Below are positions 55,826-63,837 of a stretch of 64,000 bases of DNA, in pieces (position 1 is the stretch's first letter; every line of letters starts with the position of its first letter). This DNA comes from Acinetobacter sp. TR3 (GTDB lineage: Bacteria > Pseudomonadota > Gammaproteobacteria > Pseudomonadales > Moraxellaceae), in contig NZ_CP114264.1 of NCBI RefSeq assembly GCF_027105055.1, forward strand, positions 1,488,001 to 1,552,000. The letters run 5' to 3'. The translations under genes and the position numbers were made by a program. The notes beneath the pieces were generated by a model. It was given only the letters and a program-made list of their open reading frames with translations, did no database searches and was not told where the DNA came from.

Positions 55826-55996
55826 ATTTGTTATTGTTATGACAAAATAAAAATTACAAGGAATTTGGTTAGGAATTTAATTGTATTGAGCAAATATGTT
55901 CTAGGTATAAACATATAACCAGTTTGATATTCCACAGCAAAGCGTGGAACGAGATAATGTTAAAAGCTGAAAGGTGTCGTTAAAGTAAGGTGTATT

Positions 55997-56470
55997 ATGC
56001 TGTTGAATGAACAAGACTTCATGAAACCAATGAAATTGGTTTATCACGTGAGAGTTAAGATTGAGCAGAATCCTAAACATGTTAAGGCTGTTCAAGCATT
56101 GACCTTAAATCAGTCAAGACCGACACATGGGCTTAATGGTACGTATGGTTTATATGGCTCGGCTGAGTGGTTGAATAATCTAGAGTTAGAGGTGATTCCA
56201 CGCAAAAAAATAACTGGTTTAATTCGGCGTATTTATATCGTTGATATGGATGAGTCTGAAGGACCAGATACTATGGATGTCGTGCTTGATTGTGATGGGA
56301 AAACCGTTAGTAAAGGGATTTTCTTTAATGACGAGAATGATTTGCAATTGTTTGAAGTTGGGAAAAGGGTGGAGATTTTATATTATATTGAGGAGATGAA
56401 GGCTGTAGATCATTCTACAGGGGAAAGGGTAAAGCATGAATTTGTTCTTGAGATGGCTGTATCTATTTAA
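55997..56470 (+). CDS. Hypothetical protein, cassette 1
   Basis: I do not recognise this 157-residue protein. It starts at ATG 55997 with TAAGGTG upstream. It predicts as a mainly beta protein, with NGTYGLYGSAEWLNNLELEVIPRKK, then IYIVDMDESEGPDTMDVVLDCDG, then FEVGKRVEILYYIEEM. No signal or membrane helix. It is the only gene of cassette 1 (55826-56523), flanked by the left block L and the copied 3' end of ilvA, so it is an exchangeable gene. It could be an immunity or anti-stress protein; there is no direct evidence. Confidence 0.65.
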   Translation: MLLNEQDFMKPMKLVYHVRVKIEQNPKHVKAVQALTLNQSRPTHGLNGTYGLYGSAEWLNNLELEVIPRKKITGLIRRIYIVDMDESEGPDTMDVVLDCDGKTVSKGIFFNDENDLQLFEVGKRVEILYYIEEMKAVDHSTGERVKHEFVLEMAVSI

Positions 56471-56523
56471 AAAGTGATTTATGTTTTGCACGATATAGTC
56501 ACACAGTATATGGGATGAGCAAA

Positions 56524-56656
56524 TATAAAAATAAAGCCGACATCATGTCAGCTTTATTTCGTTAAATGGATTATTTAAGGAAACGCTTATATCCAATATT
56601 GTTGCTAATTTCAGCATATGGATATGTGATTTTCTCTAAAGTCTCGACTAAACCAT
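56524..56656. repeat. Right block R' (copied ilvA 3' end and terminator)
   Basis: 133 bases that match 57760-57892 with 7 differences. The unit contains the ilvA terminator (stem GACATGATGTC-type with AAATAAAGC arms) and the last 28 codons of ilvA. Confidence 0.95.
56571..56656 (-). pseudogene. Remnant of the 3' end of ilvA
   Basis: Reads GLVETLEKITYPYAEISNNIG then YKRFLK and stop, identical at the protein level to the end of the intact ilvA at 57807. The fragment has no start and is cut at its upstream side by the left-block copy. All its nucleotide differences from the intact gene within the coding part are synonymous, so it comes from a functional allele, not from decay. Confidence 0.92.
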
Positions 56657-56718
56657 TTCATTTTAAGATGGATCAGTCGATCTGATTGTAATGATTTTGT
56701 TTGAGTTGAAATATCTAC
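56657..56718. repeat. Left block copy L'
   Basis: Matches 55764-55825 with 5 differences in 62 bases. It joins the ilvA fragment directly, with no spacer. Confidence 0.9.
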
Positions 56719-56747
56719 GCGCCGTATAGCAGATAGAACAAAAAAGC

Positions 56748-57152
56748 TTAACCCTTCTTAATCTCACTTAATATATTTCTTATATTCTCTGTCAATGCAA
56801 TATAATTCCTATTATTCAATTGATAATAACCATTAATACCACAATGTATAATAGCATTCATGAATTTATGTAATTTCTCATCCGAAGCCACATCAACCAA
56901 AAAACCTGAAAAATCAGCCGCCTGCTCAACGCTATAGTTAAAAGAATCTTGTAGATTTACGATAGATAATGCATGAATTTGAGCAGGTTCGAACCCTTTT
57001 TCCTTACCAGTTGCATATAAAACACCAAATGCAAAACAAGCTAAAACTTGTCTTTCCAATTCACTAGTGTCTGATAAATCTATATTCAGCAATTCTAATA
57101 TTTCATTTACGATTAATATATTATTTTCACGATATATTAAAAGATCACTCAT
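56748..57152 (-). CDS. Hypothetical protein, cassette 2, immunity-like
   Basis: A 134-residue cytoplasmic protein, mostly helical, with ACFAFGVLYATGKEKGFEPAQIHALS, NYSVEQAADFSGFLVDVASDEK and NAIIHCGINGYYQL. The general pattern recalls small immunity proteins of polymorphic toxin loci, but I cannot name a family with confidence. AT-rich with many ATA and AAT codons, unlike the core genes around it. It starts 5 bases after the stop of the next gene on the same strand, so the two form an operon. No toxin gene is beside it. Confidence 0.7.
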   Translation of the reverse strand: MSDLLIYRENNILIVNEILELLNIDLSDTSELERQVLACFAFGVLYATGKEKGFEPAQIHALSIVNLQDSFNYSVEQAADFSGFLVDVASDEKLHKFMNAIIHCGINGYYQLNNRNYIALTENIRNILSEIKKG

Positions 57153-57157
57153 AACAT

Positions 57158-57679
57158 CTACACCACTATAAAGTTTCCATCAGGATATTTTCCATCCACC
57201 CAACCACATGGAAAATGTCCACTTTCATAAATTAGAAACATTTTCTCATAAAAAGGAATAATATCTATATTCAATGAGAGCCGATACTGAGAATATAATA
57301 CCAAATGTATTATATCCCACCTAATACAATCAATAATATCCTTCGAAAAATTCAAAGAAAAACTTCCAATTAACTCATTTTTAACAAATTCTCGTGCATC
57401 ACTAGAGTATTGATTCCATAACGAAAATATTTCTCTATTTTTATTTAACACTTCTGCACTCAATTGATTGGCAGCATCTATAGTTACATTTTCCCACTCA
57501 TTTCCACTTAAGTAATGATCCACCTTATTTATTGTAATACTATCAACGTAAAAGCTAAGAGTATTAACTTTACCCCAAGCACTTAAAAATTCAAGTCTTT
57601 TAAATCTTTCTTTAATTGTCTCATCAATTTTTAAAATATTATTTAATTTCATTTCAGACCTGTTTTTTTCGCGCTGCAT
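57158..57679 (-). CDS. Hypothetical protein, cassette 2, immunity-like
   Basis: A 173-residue protein; a start at the ATG at 57652 (MKLNNILKIDE) may be the true one, giving 164 residues. The C-terminus ends YESGHFPCGWVDGKYPDGNF, a Gly-Trp motif that I recall in small proteins next to contact-dependent or polymorphic toxins. Also WDIIHLVLYSQYRLSLNI. No signal or membrane helix. It is clearly AT-rich. With 56748-57152 it makes a two-gene operon that fills cassette 2. The immunity role is inference. Confidence 0.7.
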   Translation of the reverse strand: MQREKNRSEMKLNNILKIDETIKERFKRLEFLSAWGKVNTLSFYVDSITINKVDHYLSGNEWENVTIDAANQLSAEVLNKNREIFSLWNQYSSDAREFVKNELIGSFSLNFSKDIIDCIRWDIIHLVLYSQYRLSLNIDIIPFYEKMFLIYESGHFPCGWVDGKYPDGNFIVV

Positions 57680-57759
57680 AGCTAAGTATGTGGTATTTAA
57701 TTTAAAATTTTATTAAATTCCGTGCACCCAATTGACTGTAAATAAATCAATATTACTTC

Positions 57760-57892
57760 TATAAAAATAAAGCCGACATCATGTCAGCTTTATTTCGTTA
57801 GGTGGATTATTTAAGGAAACGCTTATATCCAATATTGTTGCTGATTTCAGCATATGGATAAGTAATTTTCTCTAAGGTTTCGACTAAACCAT
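57760..57892. repeat. Right block R (3' end and terminator of intact ilvA)
   Basis: The original 133-base unit that is copied at 56524-56656; it covers the terminator at 57764-57797 and the last 28 codons of ilvA. Confidence 0.95.
57764..57797 (-). terminator. Terminator of ilvA
   Basis: AAATAAAGC-GACAT and ATGTC-GCTTTATTT type arms pair with T residues following on the minus strand; the same hairpin is present in the copy at about 56528-56561. Confidence 0.8.
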
Positions 57893-59351
57893 CTGGATTT
57901 TGTTTGGCATCAGTGGCCTGTAAGCCAACAAGTACACGACCTTCGGCTGCACCATGATTGCGATAATGGAATAGGGTGATGTTATGCGTTGGACCTAGAC
58001 GCTCCAAGAACATTAATAAAGCACCTGGACGCTCAGGAAATTCAACACGAAATAAACGTTCATTTTCAAGGTTGGCATGACCACCAATCAAATAACGAAT
58101 ATGCAGTTTCGCAACTTCATCATCGGATAAATCATCGACATCATATTGTTGCTTGAGTAATTCATAGATTTCGTGACGTTCAACTTCACCACCTTTCAAA
58201 CTAATTCCAACGAAAACCTGAGCTTGGCTGTCGTCACTGGCACGATAGTTAAATTCAGTAATGTTACGACCTTGTAGGGCGCGGCAGAAATTAAGAAATG
58301 CGCCTTTTTGCTCAGGAATCGTGACTGCATAAATTGCCTCTTTGCGTTCACCCAATTCAGTGCGTTCGGCAATATAGCGAAGACGGTCAAAGTTCATGTT
58401 TGCGCCGCAAACGATTGAAACCATGTTCTTTCCAGTGAGCTGATGTTCGGTAACGTATTTTTTAATACCTGCTAAGGCCATCGCCCCTGATGGTTCAACG
58501 ATACTGCGATTTTCATCATAGGTATCTTTGATTGCGGCACAGATTTCATCTGTATTTACGGTAACAATGTTAGGATCAACGATTGGGCCTGAATTATCTG
58601 ACTTAGATAAACGGATCATTTCAAAAGGTAATTCACCAATTTGTGCAACTGCTGTGCCATCGGCAAACAAGCCAACATGAGGTAAAATCACACGCTCATT
58701 GGATTCAAGAGCAGCTTTTAAACAGGCAGATTCTTCGTATTCAACACCAATGACTTTGACGTGTGGCGCAACTTCACCTAAATAAGCTGCAACACCAGCA
58801 ATCAAACCACCGCCGCCAACAGCAACAAAAACATATTCCACATCACGCCATTGACGTAATAATTCATTCGCAATTGTGCCTTGTCCAGCAATCACGAGTT
58901 CATCGTCATAAGGTGGGATAAAAACTAATCCTTCATTTTCAGCACGTTGTTTTGCATATTTATTGGCAACATCAAAACTATCGCCGTGTAAAACAACTTG
59001 ACCACCTAAGTTTTTAACAGCTTGCACCTTAATGTCAGGTGTCGTGCTTGGCATGACGATAATGGCTGGAATGCCTAATCTTTTTCCAGATAAAGCAACA
59101 CCTTGTGCATGGTTACCCGCAGATGCACAAATCACACCACGATCGAGTTGATCTTTAGGAAGTTGGCTAATACGGTTATAAGCACCACGTAGCTTAAAAG
59201 AGAAGACAGGTTGTAAATCTTCACGTTTAAATCGAATGTTGTTATTAATTTTTTGACTAATTCGGGGAGCTGCTTCAAGCGGTGTTTCAATCGCAACATC
59301 ATAAACCGTTGCTTGTAAAATTTGTCGTACCACACGAGACAGCATGTTCAT
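57807..59351 (-). CDS. ilvA: Biosynthetic threonine ammonia-lyase (threonine dehydratase)
   Basis: PLP enzyme that makes 2-oxobutanoate from threonine, the first step of isoleucine synthesis. The 514-residue length with two C-terminal ACT-like regulatory domains (from about 330) is the feedback-controlled biosynthetic form. PLP Lys 53 is in SFKLRGAYN, and the phosphate loop GGGGLIAG follows. Its 3' end is duplicated at 56571-56656. It is divergent from rpiA. Confidence 0.96.
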   Translation of the reverse strand: MNMLSRVVRQILQATVYDVAIETPLEAAPRISQKINNNIRFKREDLQPVFSFKLRGAYNRISQLPKDQLDRGVICASAGNHAQGVALSGKRLGIPAIIVMPSTTPDIKVQAVKNLGGQVVLHGDSFDVANKYAKQRAENEGLVFIPPYDDELVIAGQGTIANELLRQWRDVEYVFVAVGGGGLIAGVAAYLGEVAPHVKVIGVEYEESACLKAALESNERVILPHVGLFADGTAVAQIGELPFEMIRLSKSDNSGPIVDPNIVTVNTDEICAAIKDTYDENRSIVEPSGAMALAGIKKYVTEHQLTGKNMVSIVCGANMNFDRLRYIAERTELGERKEAIYAVTIPEQKGAFLNFCRALQGRNITEFNYRASDDSQAQVFVGISLKGGEVERHEIYELLKQQYDVDDLSDDEVAKLHIRYLIGGHANLENERLFRVEFPERPGALLMFLERLGPTHNITLFHYRNHGAAEGRVLVGLQATDAKQNPDGLVETLEKITYPYAEISNNIGYKRFLK

Positions 59352-59449
59352 CTTCCCTATAACAGTTTAAAATAGGCGATCATTGTAGCAAACCCCTGTG
59401 CATTTGCGCTGTTTTCTTGCAGCAAATGTCAAAATAGTTGAGTGAAGTC

Positions 59450-60121
59450 ATGAGTCTATATGCAACCCAAGATGAGAAAAAACAAGCTGCGGCAAAAGCA
59501 GCTTTGAAACATTTGCCTAAAGGCGGCATTTTGGGCGTAGGAACAGGAAGTACTGTTAATTTTTTAATTGATCTATTGCCAGAATTACAATTAGAGGCAG
59601 CAGTCGCAAGCTCTACAGCTACGGCTGAACGTCTTAAAAAAATAGGTATCGAAGTGGTTGATATGAACTCAGTTGGTGGTTTAGATGCCTATGTCGATGG
59701 TGCTGATGAAATTGATCGCCATATGCATATGATTAAAGGTGGCGGTGCTGCATTAACTCGTGAAAAAATCGTTGCTTCAATTGCTAAGAAGTTTGTATGT
59801 ATCGTGGATGATTCTAAATGGGTTGAGCAATTAGGGCGTGATTTTCCACTTCCTGTTGAAGTGATTCCAATGGCACGTTCTGCTGTAGCACGTAAAATCG
59901 TTGCTTTAGGTGGTGATCCTGTTTATCGCGAAGGTGTTGTGACAGATAACGGTAATGTTATCTTAGATGTTTTTAATTTAAATATTTTGAACGCACTTGA
60001 GTTGGAAAAAACCATTAACAATATTCCAGGTGTGGTAACCAATGGAATTTTTGCTTTGAATGCGGCTAGCATTGCGATTGTTGCGACCAATAATGGTATC
60101 GAAGAACGTACGGCACAGTAA
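59450..60121 (+). CDS. rpiA: Ribose-5-phosphate isomerase A
   Basis: Interconverts ribose 5-phosphate and ribulose 5-phosphate. The 223-residue protein from ATG 59450 has [13 protein letters not shown], the substrate loop [11 protein letters not shown], the catalytic region [25 protein letters not shown] and a Lys in [15 protein letters not shown] at 59438 would add four residues. The next gene overlaps its stop by one base (TAATG). Confidence 0.95.
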   Translation: MSLYATQDEKKQAAAKAALKHLPKGGILGVGTGSTVNFLIDLLPELQLEAAVASSTATAERLKKIGIEVVDMNSVGGLDAYVDGADEIDRHMHMIKGGGAALTREKIVASIAKKFVCIVDDSKWVEQLGRDFPLPVEVIPMARSAVARKIVALGGDPVYREGVVTDNGNVILDVFNLNILNALELEKTINNIPGVVTNGIFALNAASIAIVATNNGIEERTAQ

Positions 60122-60810
60122 TGCAATCAGTTTCACTTGAAACACAATTGCCTGAAATTAAAGTAGTTCGACATGCAAGGGCGAGAAATTTGCGTTTGCG
60201 TGTTGAACCTACAGGTATTCGTTTAACAGTCCCTATATTTTGTACAAAGCGGCAGGTTCAGCAATTTCTGCAACAGTCTGAACAATGGTTATTAGAGACA
60301 TGGAGCAAGCAACAAAAAGAATTTAATCAGACTATCAATTTTCCTGAACAACTTGTTTTATTTTATCATTTGCAACCATTTCAAATTATTCAGCAACAGC
60401 AACGTCATATTTTTAAATTTAACTGGGAACAACATATTTTATTTATTCGAAATGAAAGCCCTGAAATAGCTTTAAAAGCTGCTGTATTAGCATATGCGAA
60501 ACAGTTTTTACCAGAATATTTAAACTTAATAAGTGAGCAGACGGGCTTGCAATATGGCGAATGCACGGTGAGAAAGCCAAAGACACGTTGGGGAAGTTGT
60601 AGTTCAAAACATGACATTATGCTCAATGCAGGATTGGTATTAATGCCGATGCATAATGTACGATCAGTGTGTATACATGAATTAGCACATACTAAGTATT
60701 TTGATCATAGTGCTAGATTTTGGAGCGAAGTGGCGAAATATGATGAAAGTTATATCGAAAATCGCAGGCAATTAAAAAGTATTCAATTGCCTGCATGGTG
60801 GTATATCTAA
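60121..60810 (+). CDS. YgjP-like zinc metallopeptidase domain protein (DUF45)
   Basis: A 229-residue cytoplasmic protein. The zinc motif HELAHTKYFDHSARFWSEV gives HExxH plus a downstream His (DHS), and RKPKTRWGSCSSKHDIMLNAGLVLMP is the YgjP/SprT-like conserved block. Relatives are described as UTP pyrophosphatase or peptidase-like; function is not settled. It overlaps rpiA by one base and its stop abuts the end of the convergent lipoprotein gene. Confidence 0.85.
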   Translation: MQSVSLETQLPEIKVVRHARARNLRLRVEPTGIRLTVPIFCTKRQVQQFLQQSEQWLLETWSKQQKEFNQTINFPEQLVLFYHLQPFQIIQQQQRHIFKFNWEQHILFIRNESPEIALKAAVLAYAKQFLPEYLNLISEQTGLQYGECTVRKPKTRWGSCSSKHDIMLNAGLVLMPMHNVRSVCIHELAHTKYFDHSARFWSEVAKYDESYIENRRQLKSIQLPAWWYI

Positions 60811-62376
60811 TTAAATAAAGCTACATTCAAGTTGGGTTGTTTGTAGTTGATCGGGTGCCTTGCGAATATCTAGGCCTGCACTAGCACTTAATACTTGATT
60901 CCCATTTAGTTTTATTTGAATAAACTTGTACTTTTGTAAACTAAAGTCGATGTCAGTAGAACTACTATTGAGTAGGTAATTTTGACCTGTATTATTGATG
61001 AGTATTAAATTATCAGTACTATCCCCATCAAGCTTAGAAGTGAAGATTTGAGTACCTTTTTGTAGTTCTAAAACGCCGTTTGCTCTGATATTTAGTTTGC
61101 AATCGTTAATTTTATCTTCATAACCGCCAATTAGATACTCAATAGACGGTAAATTTGGATTAAAGACAGTATTAATTCCGGTTACTCCTGATTGGCATAA
61201 ATAATTAGAATCTAGACATTTTGATGTTGGGCTATTAATAGCAAAGCCTACGGCTCTTCTATAGTCACCAGCTCCCGCTACTCTGAAAACATCTGTAGCT
61301 TGTATTTTCGGATCAGTGCCTGAGTATATTTTTTGTTCAAGTTGTATATATCCAATTGGATTAGATGTTTGTTGTTCATACTTTGTCGCGAGTTTTAGCA
61401 CTGCACTTTTTAATAATCCAGCATATTGATCTCTAATGTTTTTTTGATTTTCTGCTATGTGAATTAAAGTGTTTTTATTTGGATCTGTATTTTCAGGGGC
61501 TGGGCCAATTAATGAAACAAGTGGACTAGGATCTCCATGTATTTTTTTTCCATCTAAATAACCATCTTTTAAATCGATTGCTAAGTTCTTAGTAAATTCA
61601 ACAAATGCATTTTCAGGGTTGGAGCTTGACCATTGTTGAATGTAGCCAAAGTTTAAATAGGTATTAATATATTTATTGATGGTAGCAATAGTTAGGTTAT
61701 TTGATTTGAATATTGTAAGTATTGTGCTTGGGGATAAGTTTGGTAAATCAACATTTGAAAAGCCATTTAGTAAGGCACTATTGACATCATTAGTCGCAAA
61801 TTGTAGCTGTAATGCACTAACTTGTTTGGAGTTAATGATGTCTGTAGGGAGTTGACCTGATCTTATGATAGCACGTTGATAAATTGCTTCAGAGCTTGGG
61901 GTTATATAGATTGGTTGCGTTAAATTGCTGGTATTAACTTCTACTAAAGCATTAAAAGTTAAAGAGAAGCTTTTATATTGACCATTGAGAAAATCATAAA
62001 TTAGTGAGTTAGGTGTAGTAGATATTTCAATTCTATACAAATGATCGGTATTAAGTACTTTCGGTAAGGTAATATTGAGATTTGAAGTAGTACTAACATT
62101 TTGTTCTATGACTAAAGAATCATCAAAATTATCATATACTTTTACTACGACATCACGCATTTCAATCGGAACTTTAATATCGAAGTTTTTAGGTTTGGGA
62201 ATCACAACCTCTGGAGTAGGTGGCACATATCGTGCCTCGCTTTCACCGCTTCCACAACCTACTAAAAAAGCTGGACTAAGCAATAAAATACTGCTTACGC
62301 CTAAACTGATGTATTGGTTTAATCTTTGTTTTGATCTCAAAGAAGGCATTCCAGCTCTCCAAAATTTAGCATCCAT
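60811..62376 (-). CDS. Large hypothetical lipoprotein
   Basis: A 521-residue protein with an N-terminal signal (SLGVSSILLLSPAF) and a lipobox LVGC placing the lipidated Cys at about 41, or 32 if the internal ATG at 62349 is used. The mature part begins with a Pro-rich linker (PPTPEVVIPKPKN), followed by a beta-rich domain and a helical middle region. I recognise no family. It ends exactly where the YgjP-like gene ends, and no terminator separates the two convergent genes. Probably anchored in the outer membrane. Confidence 0.75.
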   Translation of the reverse strand: MDAKFWRAGMPSLRSKQRLNQYISLGVSSILLLSPAFLVGCGSGESEARYVPPTPEVVIPKPKNFDIKVPIEMRDVVVKVYDNFDDSLVIEQNVSTTSNLNITLPKVLNTDHLYRIEISTTPNSLIYDFLNGQYKSFSLTFNALVEVNTSNLTQPIYITPSSEAIYQRAIIRSGQLPTDIINSKQVSALQLQFATNDVNSALLNGFSNVDLPNLSPSTILTIFKSNNLTIATINKYINTYLNFGYIQQWSSSNPENAFVEFTKNLAIDLKDGYLDGKKIHGDPSPLVSLIGPAPENTDPNKNTLIHIAENQKNIRDQYAGLLKSAVLKLATKYEQQTSNPIGYIQLEQKIYSGTDPKIQATDVFRVAGAGDYRRAVGFAINSPTSKCLDSNYLCQSGVTGINTVFNPNLPSIEYLIGGYEDKINDCKLNIRANGVLELQKGTQIFTSKLDGDSTDNLILINNTGQNYLLNSSSTDIDFSLQKYKFIQIKLNGNQVLSASAGLDIRKAPDQLQTTQLECSFI

Positions 62377-62712
62377 GAAATTTATTATTACCGCATGGTT
62401 TTTATTCTATGCGAATACTTAGATGATTCAATAGTATTTCTTGACCAGTGGTAAAATTGAATTTATATAAAACAATTTGACAAAACTTTTACACTGTTTT
62501 TAATGTTATAGCGACCAGTTAAGTGAAAATAAGTTGTTAAATTTACATTTTTGTATTTAGAAATTTTATATTTTTACTATCTTTAGCTAGATACTAAATC
62601 AATTCCTCAAGTTGTAACTTAGAAATGCTATATAACTTATAGGGTTATGGATTGTAGAAATGGCGTCAAACTGCCATACTACAACCACTATTTATAGTTT
62701 GAGGTAGAGCAC
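62377..62712. other. Divergent control region lipoprotein / argC
   Basis: No gene. A bulged hairpin at 62652-62684 (TTGTAG ... CTACAA with inner TGGC/GCCA) lies 29 bases before the argC start and could be a regulator site or leader hairpin. No clear ArgR box was identified. Confidence 0.45.
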
Positions 62713-63762
62713 GTGATTTCTGTTGGCATCGTTGGTGGAACTGGATATACAGGCGTTGAATTATTGCGTCTTTTATTAAGACATCCACAAGCCCAAGTAC
62801 GTGTTTTAACATCTCGAACAGAAGCAGGAAAACGTGTTTCAGATATGTTCCCAAGTCTACGAGGACATACTGATCTTGAATTTTCTGATCTTGATTTGGA
62901 TGCTCTCAAGCAATGTGATGTTGTATTCTTTGCGACACCGCACGGTGTAGCGATGCAACATGCCGAAGAATTGATTACTGCTGGTACAAAAGTGATTGAC
63001 CTTGCCGCAGATTTTCGTTTACAGAATCTTACTGAATTTGAAAAATGGTATGGTATGCAGCATAGCTGCCCAAGTGTACTCGCTGATTCTGTTTATGGTT
63101 TAACTGAACTAAATCGTGAAAAAATTAGAACAGCTCAAGTGATTGGTAATCCTGGTTGCTACCCAACAACAGTACAGTTGGGTTTAGCTCCTTTACTAAA
63201 AGCTTCAGAAAAATTGATCAATTCACAAAGTATTATCATCGATGCAAAGTCTGGTGTTTCGGGCGCAGGTCGCAAAGCTAGTTTAGGCATGATTTACAGT
63301 GAAAATGCTGATAATTTTAAAGCTTATGGTGTCGCTGGACATCGTCATCATCCAGAAATTGTTGAAGCTTTAGAAAATATTTCAGGTGAAAAGGGGCAAT
63401 TTAATCATCTTATTTTTGTTCCACATCTTGTACCGATGATTCGTGGTATGTTGAGTACAATTTATGTCGATTTAACTGAGCAAGCTCAGAATATAGATCT
63501 ACAAGCATTGTATGAGCGTTTCTATGAGAATGAACGTTTTGTTGATGTAATGCCAGCAAATAGTTCGCCTGAAACACGTAGTGTGCGCGGTGCAAATGAG
63601 CTACGTATTGCTTTATATCAACCTCAACCAAATAAATTGATCGTATTAGTTGCGCAAGACAATTTAGTGAAAGGTGCAGCAGGTCAAGCGATTCAAAATA
63701 TGAATTTAATGTTCAATTTTGATGAGGCTGCTGGTTTAGAAGGTATTGGTTTATTACCATAA
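62713..63762 (+). CDS. argC: N-acetyl-gamma-glutamyl-phosphate reductase
   Basis: NADPH-dependent third step of arginine synthesis. The 349-residue protein has [17 protein letters not shown] for nucleotide binding, the catalytic Cys in [18 protein letters not shown] and [11 protein letters not shown] with the active-site His. The start is GTG at 62713 with TTGAGGTAGAG upstream; no closer ATG fits. It is the type found in Acinetobacter and Pseudomonas. Confidence 0.96.
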   Translation: MISVGIVGGTGYTGVELLRLLLRHPQAQVRVLTSRTEAGKRVSDMFPSLRGHTDLEFSDLDLDALKQCDVVFFATPHGVAMQHAEELITAGTKVIDLAADFRLQNLTEFEKWYGMQHSCPSVLADSVYGLTELNREKIRTAQVIGNPGCYPTTVQLGLAPLLKASEKLINSQSIIIDAKSGVSGAGRKASLGMIYSENADNFKAYGVAGHRHHPEIVEALENISGEKGQFNHLIFVPHLVPMIRGMLSTIYVDLTEQAQNIDLQALYERFYENERFVDVMPANSSPETRSVRGANELRIALYQPQPNKLIVLVAQDNLVKGAAGQAIQNMNLMFNFDEAAGLEGIGLLP

Positions 63763-63781
63763 AAAACGCTTTTTTACTTCA

Positions 63782-63811
63782 CACACATTTAAATTTGGAT
63801 TTAAATGTGTG
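63782..63811. repeat. 13-base perfect inverted repeat after argC
   Basis: CACACATTTAAAT and ATTTAAATGTGTG pair around TTGG. The stem is strong, but only CTTTGATG follows, so it is a weak terminator or another structure. Confidence 0.75.
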
Positions 63812-63837
63812 CTTTGATGTAAATCATAACGATAGAG

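Noticed and set aside
55764..57892. Composite transposon or integron cassette array
   Set aside because: No transposase, integrase, attC-like site or terminal inverted repeat; the repeated blocks are pieces of the flanking core genes.
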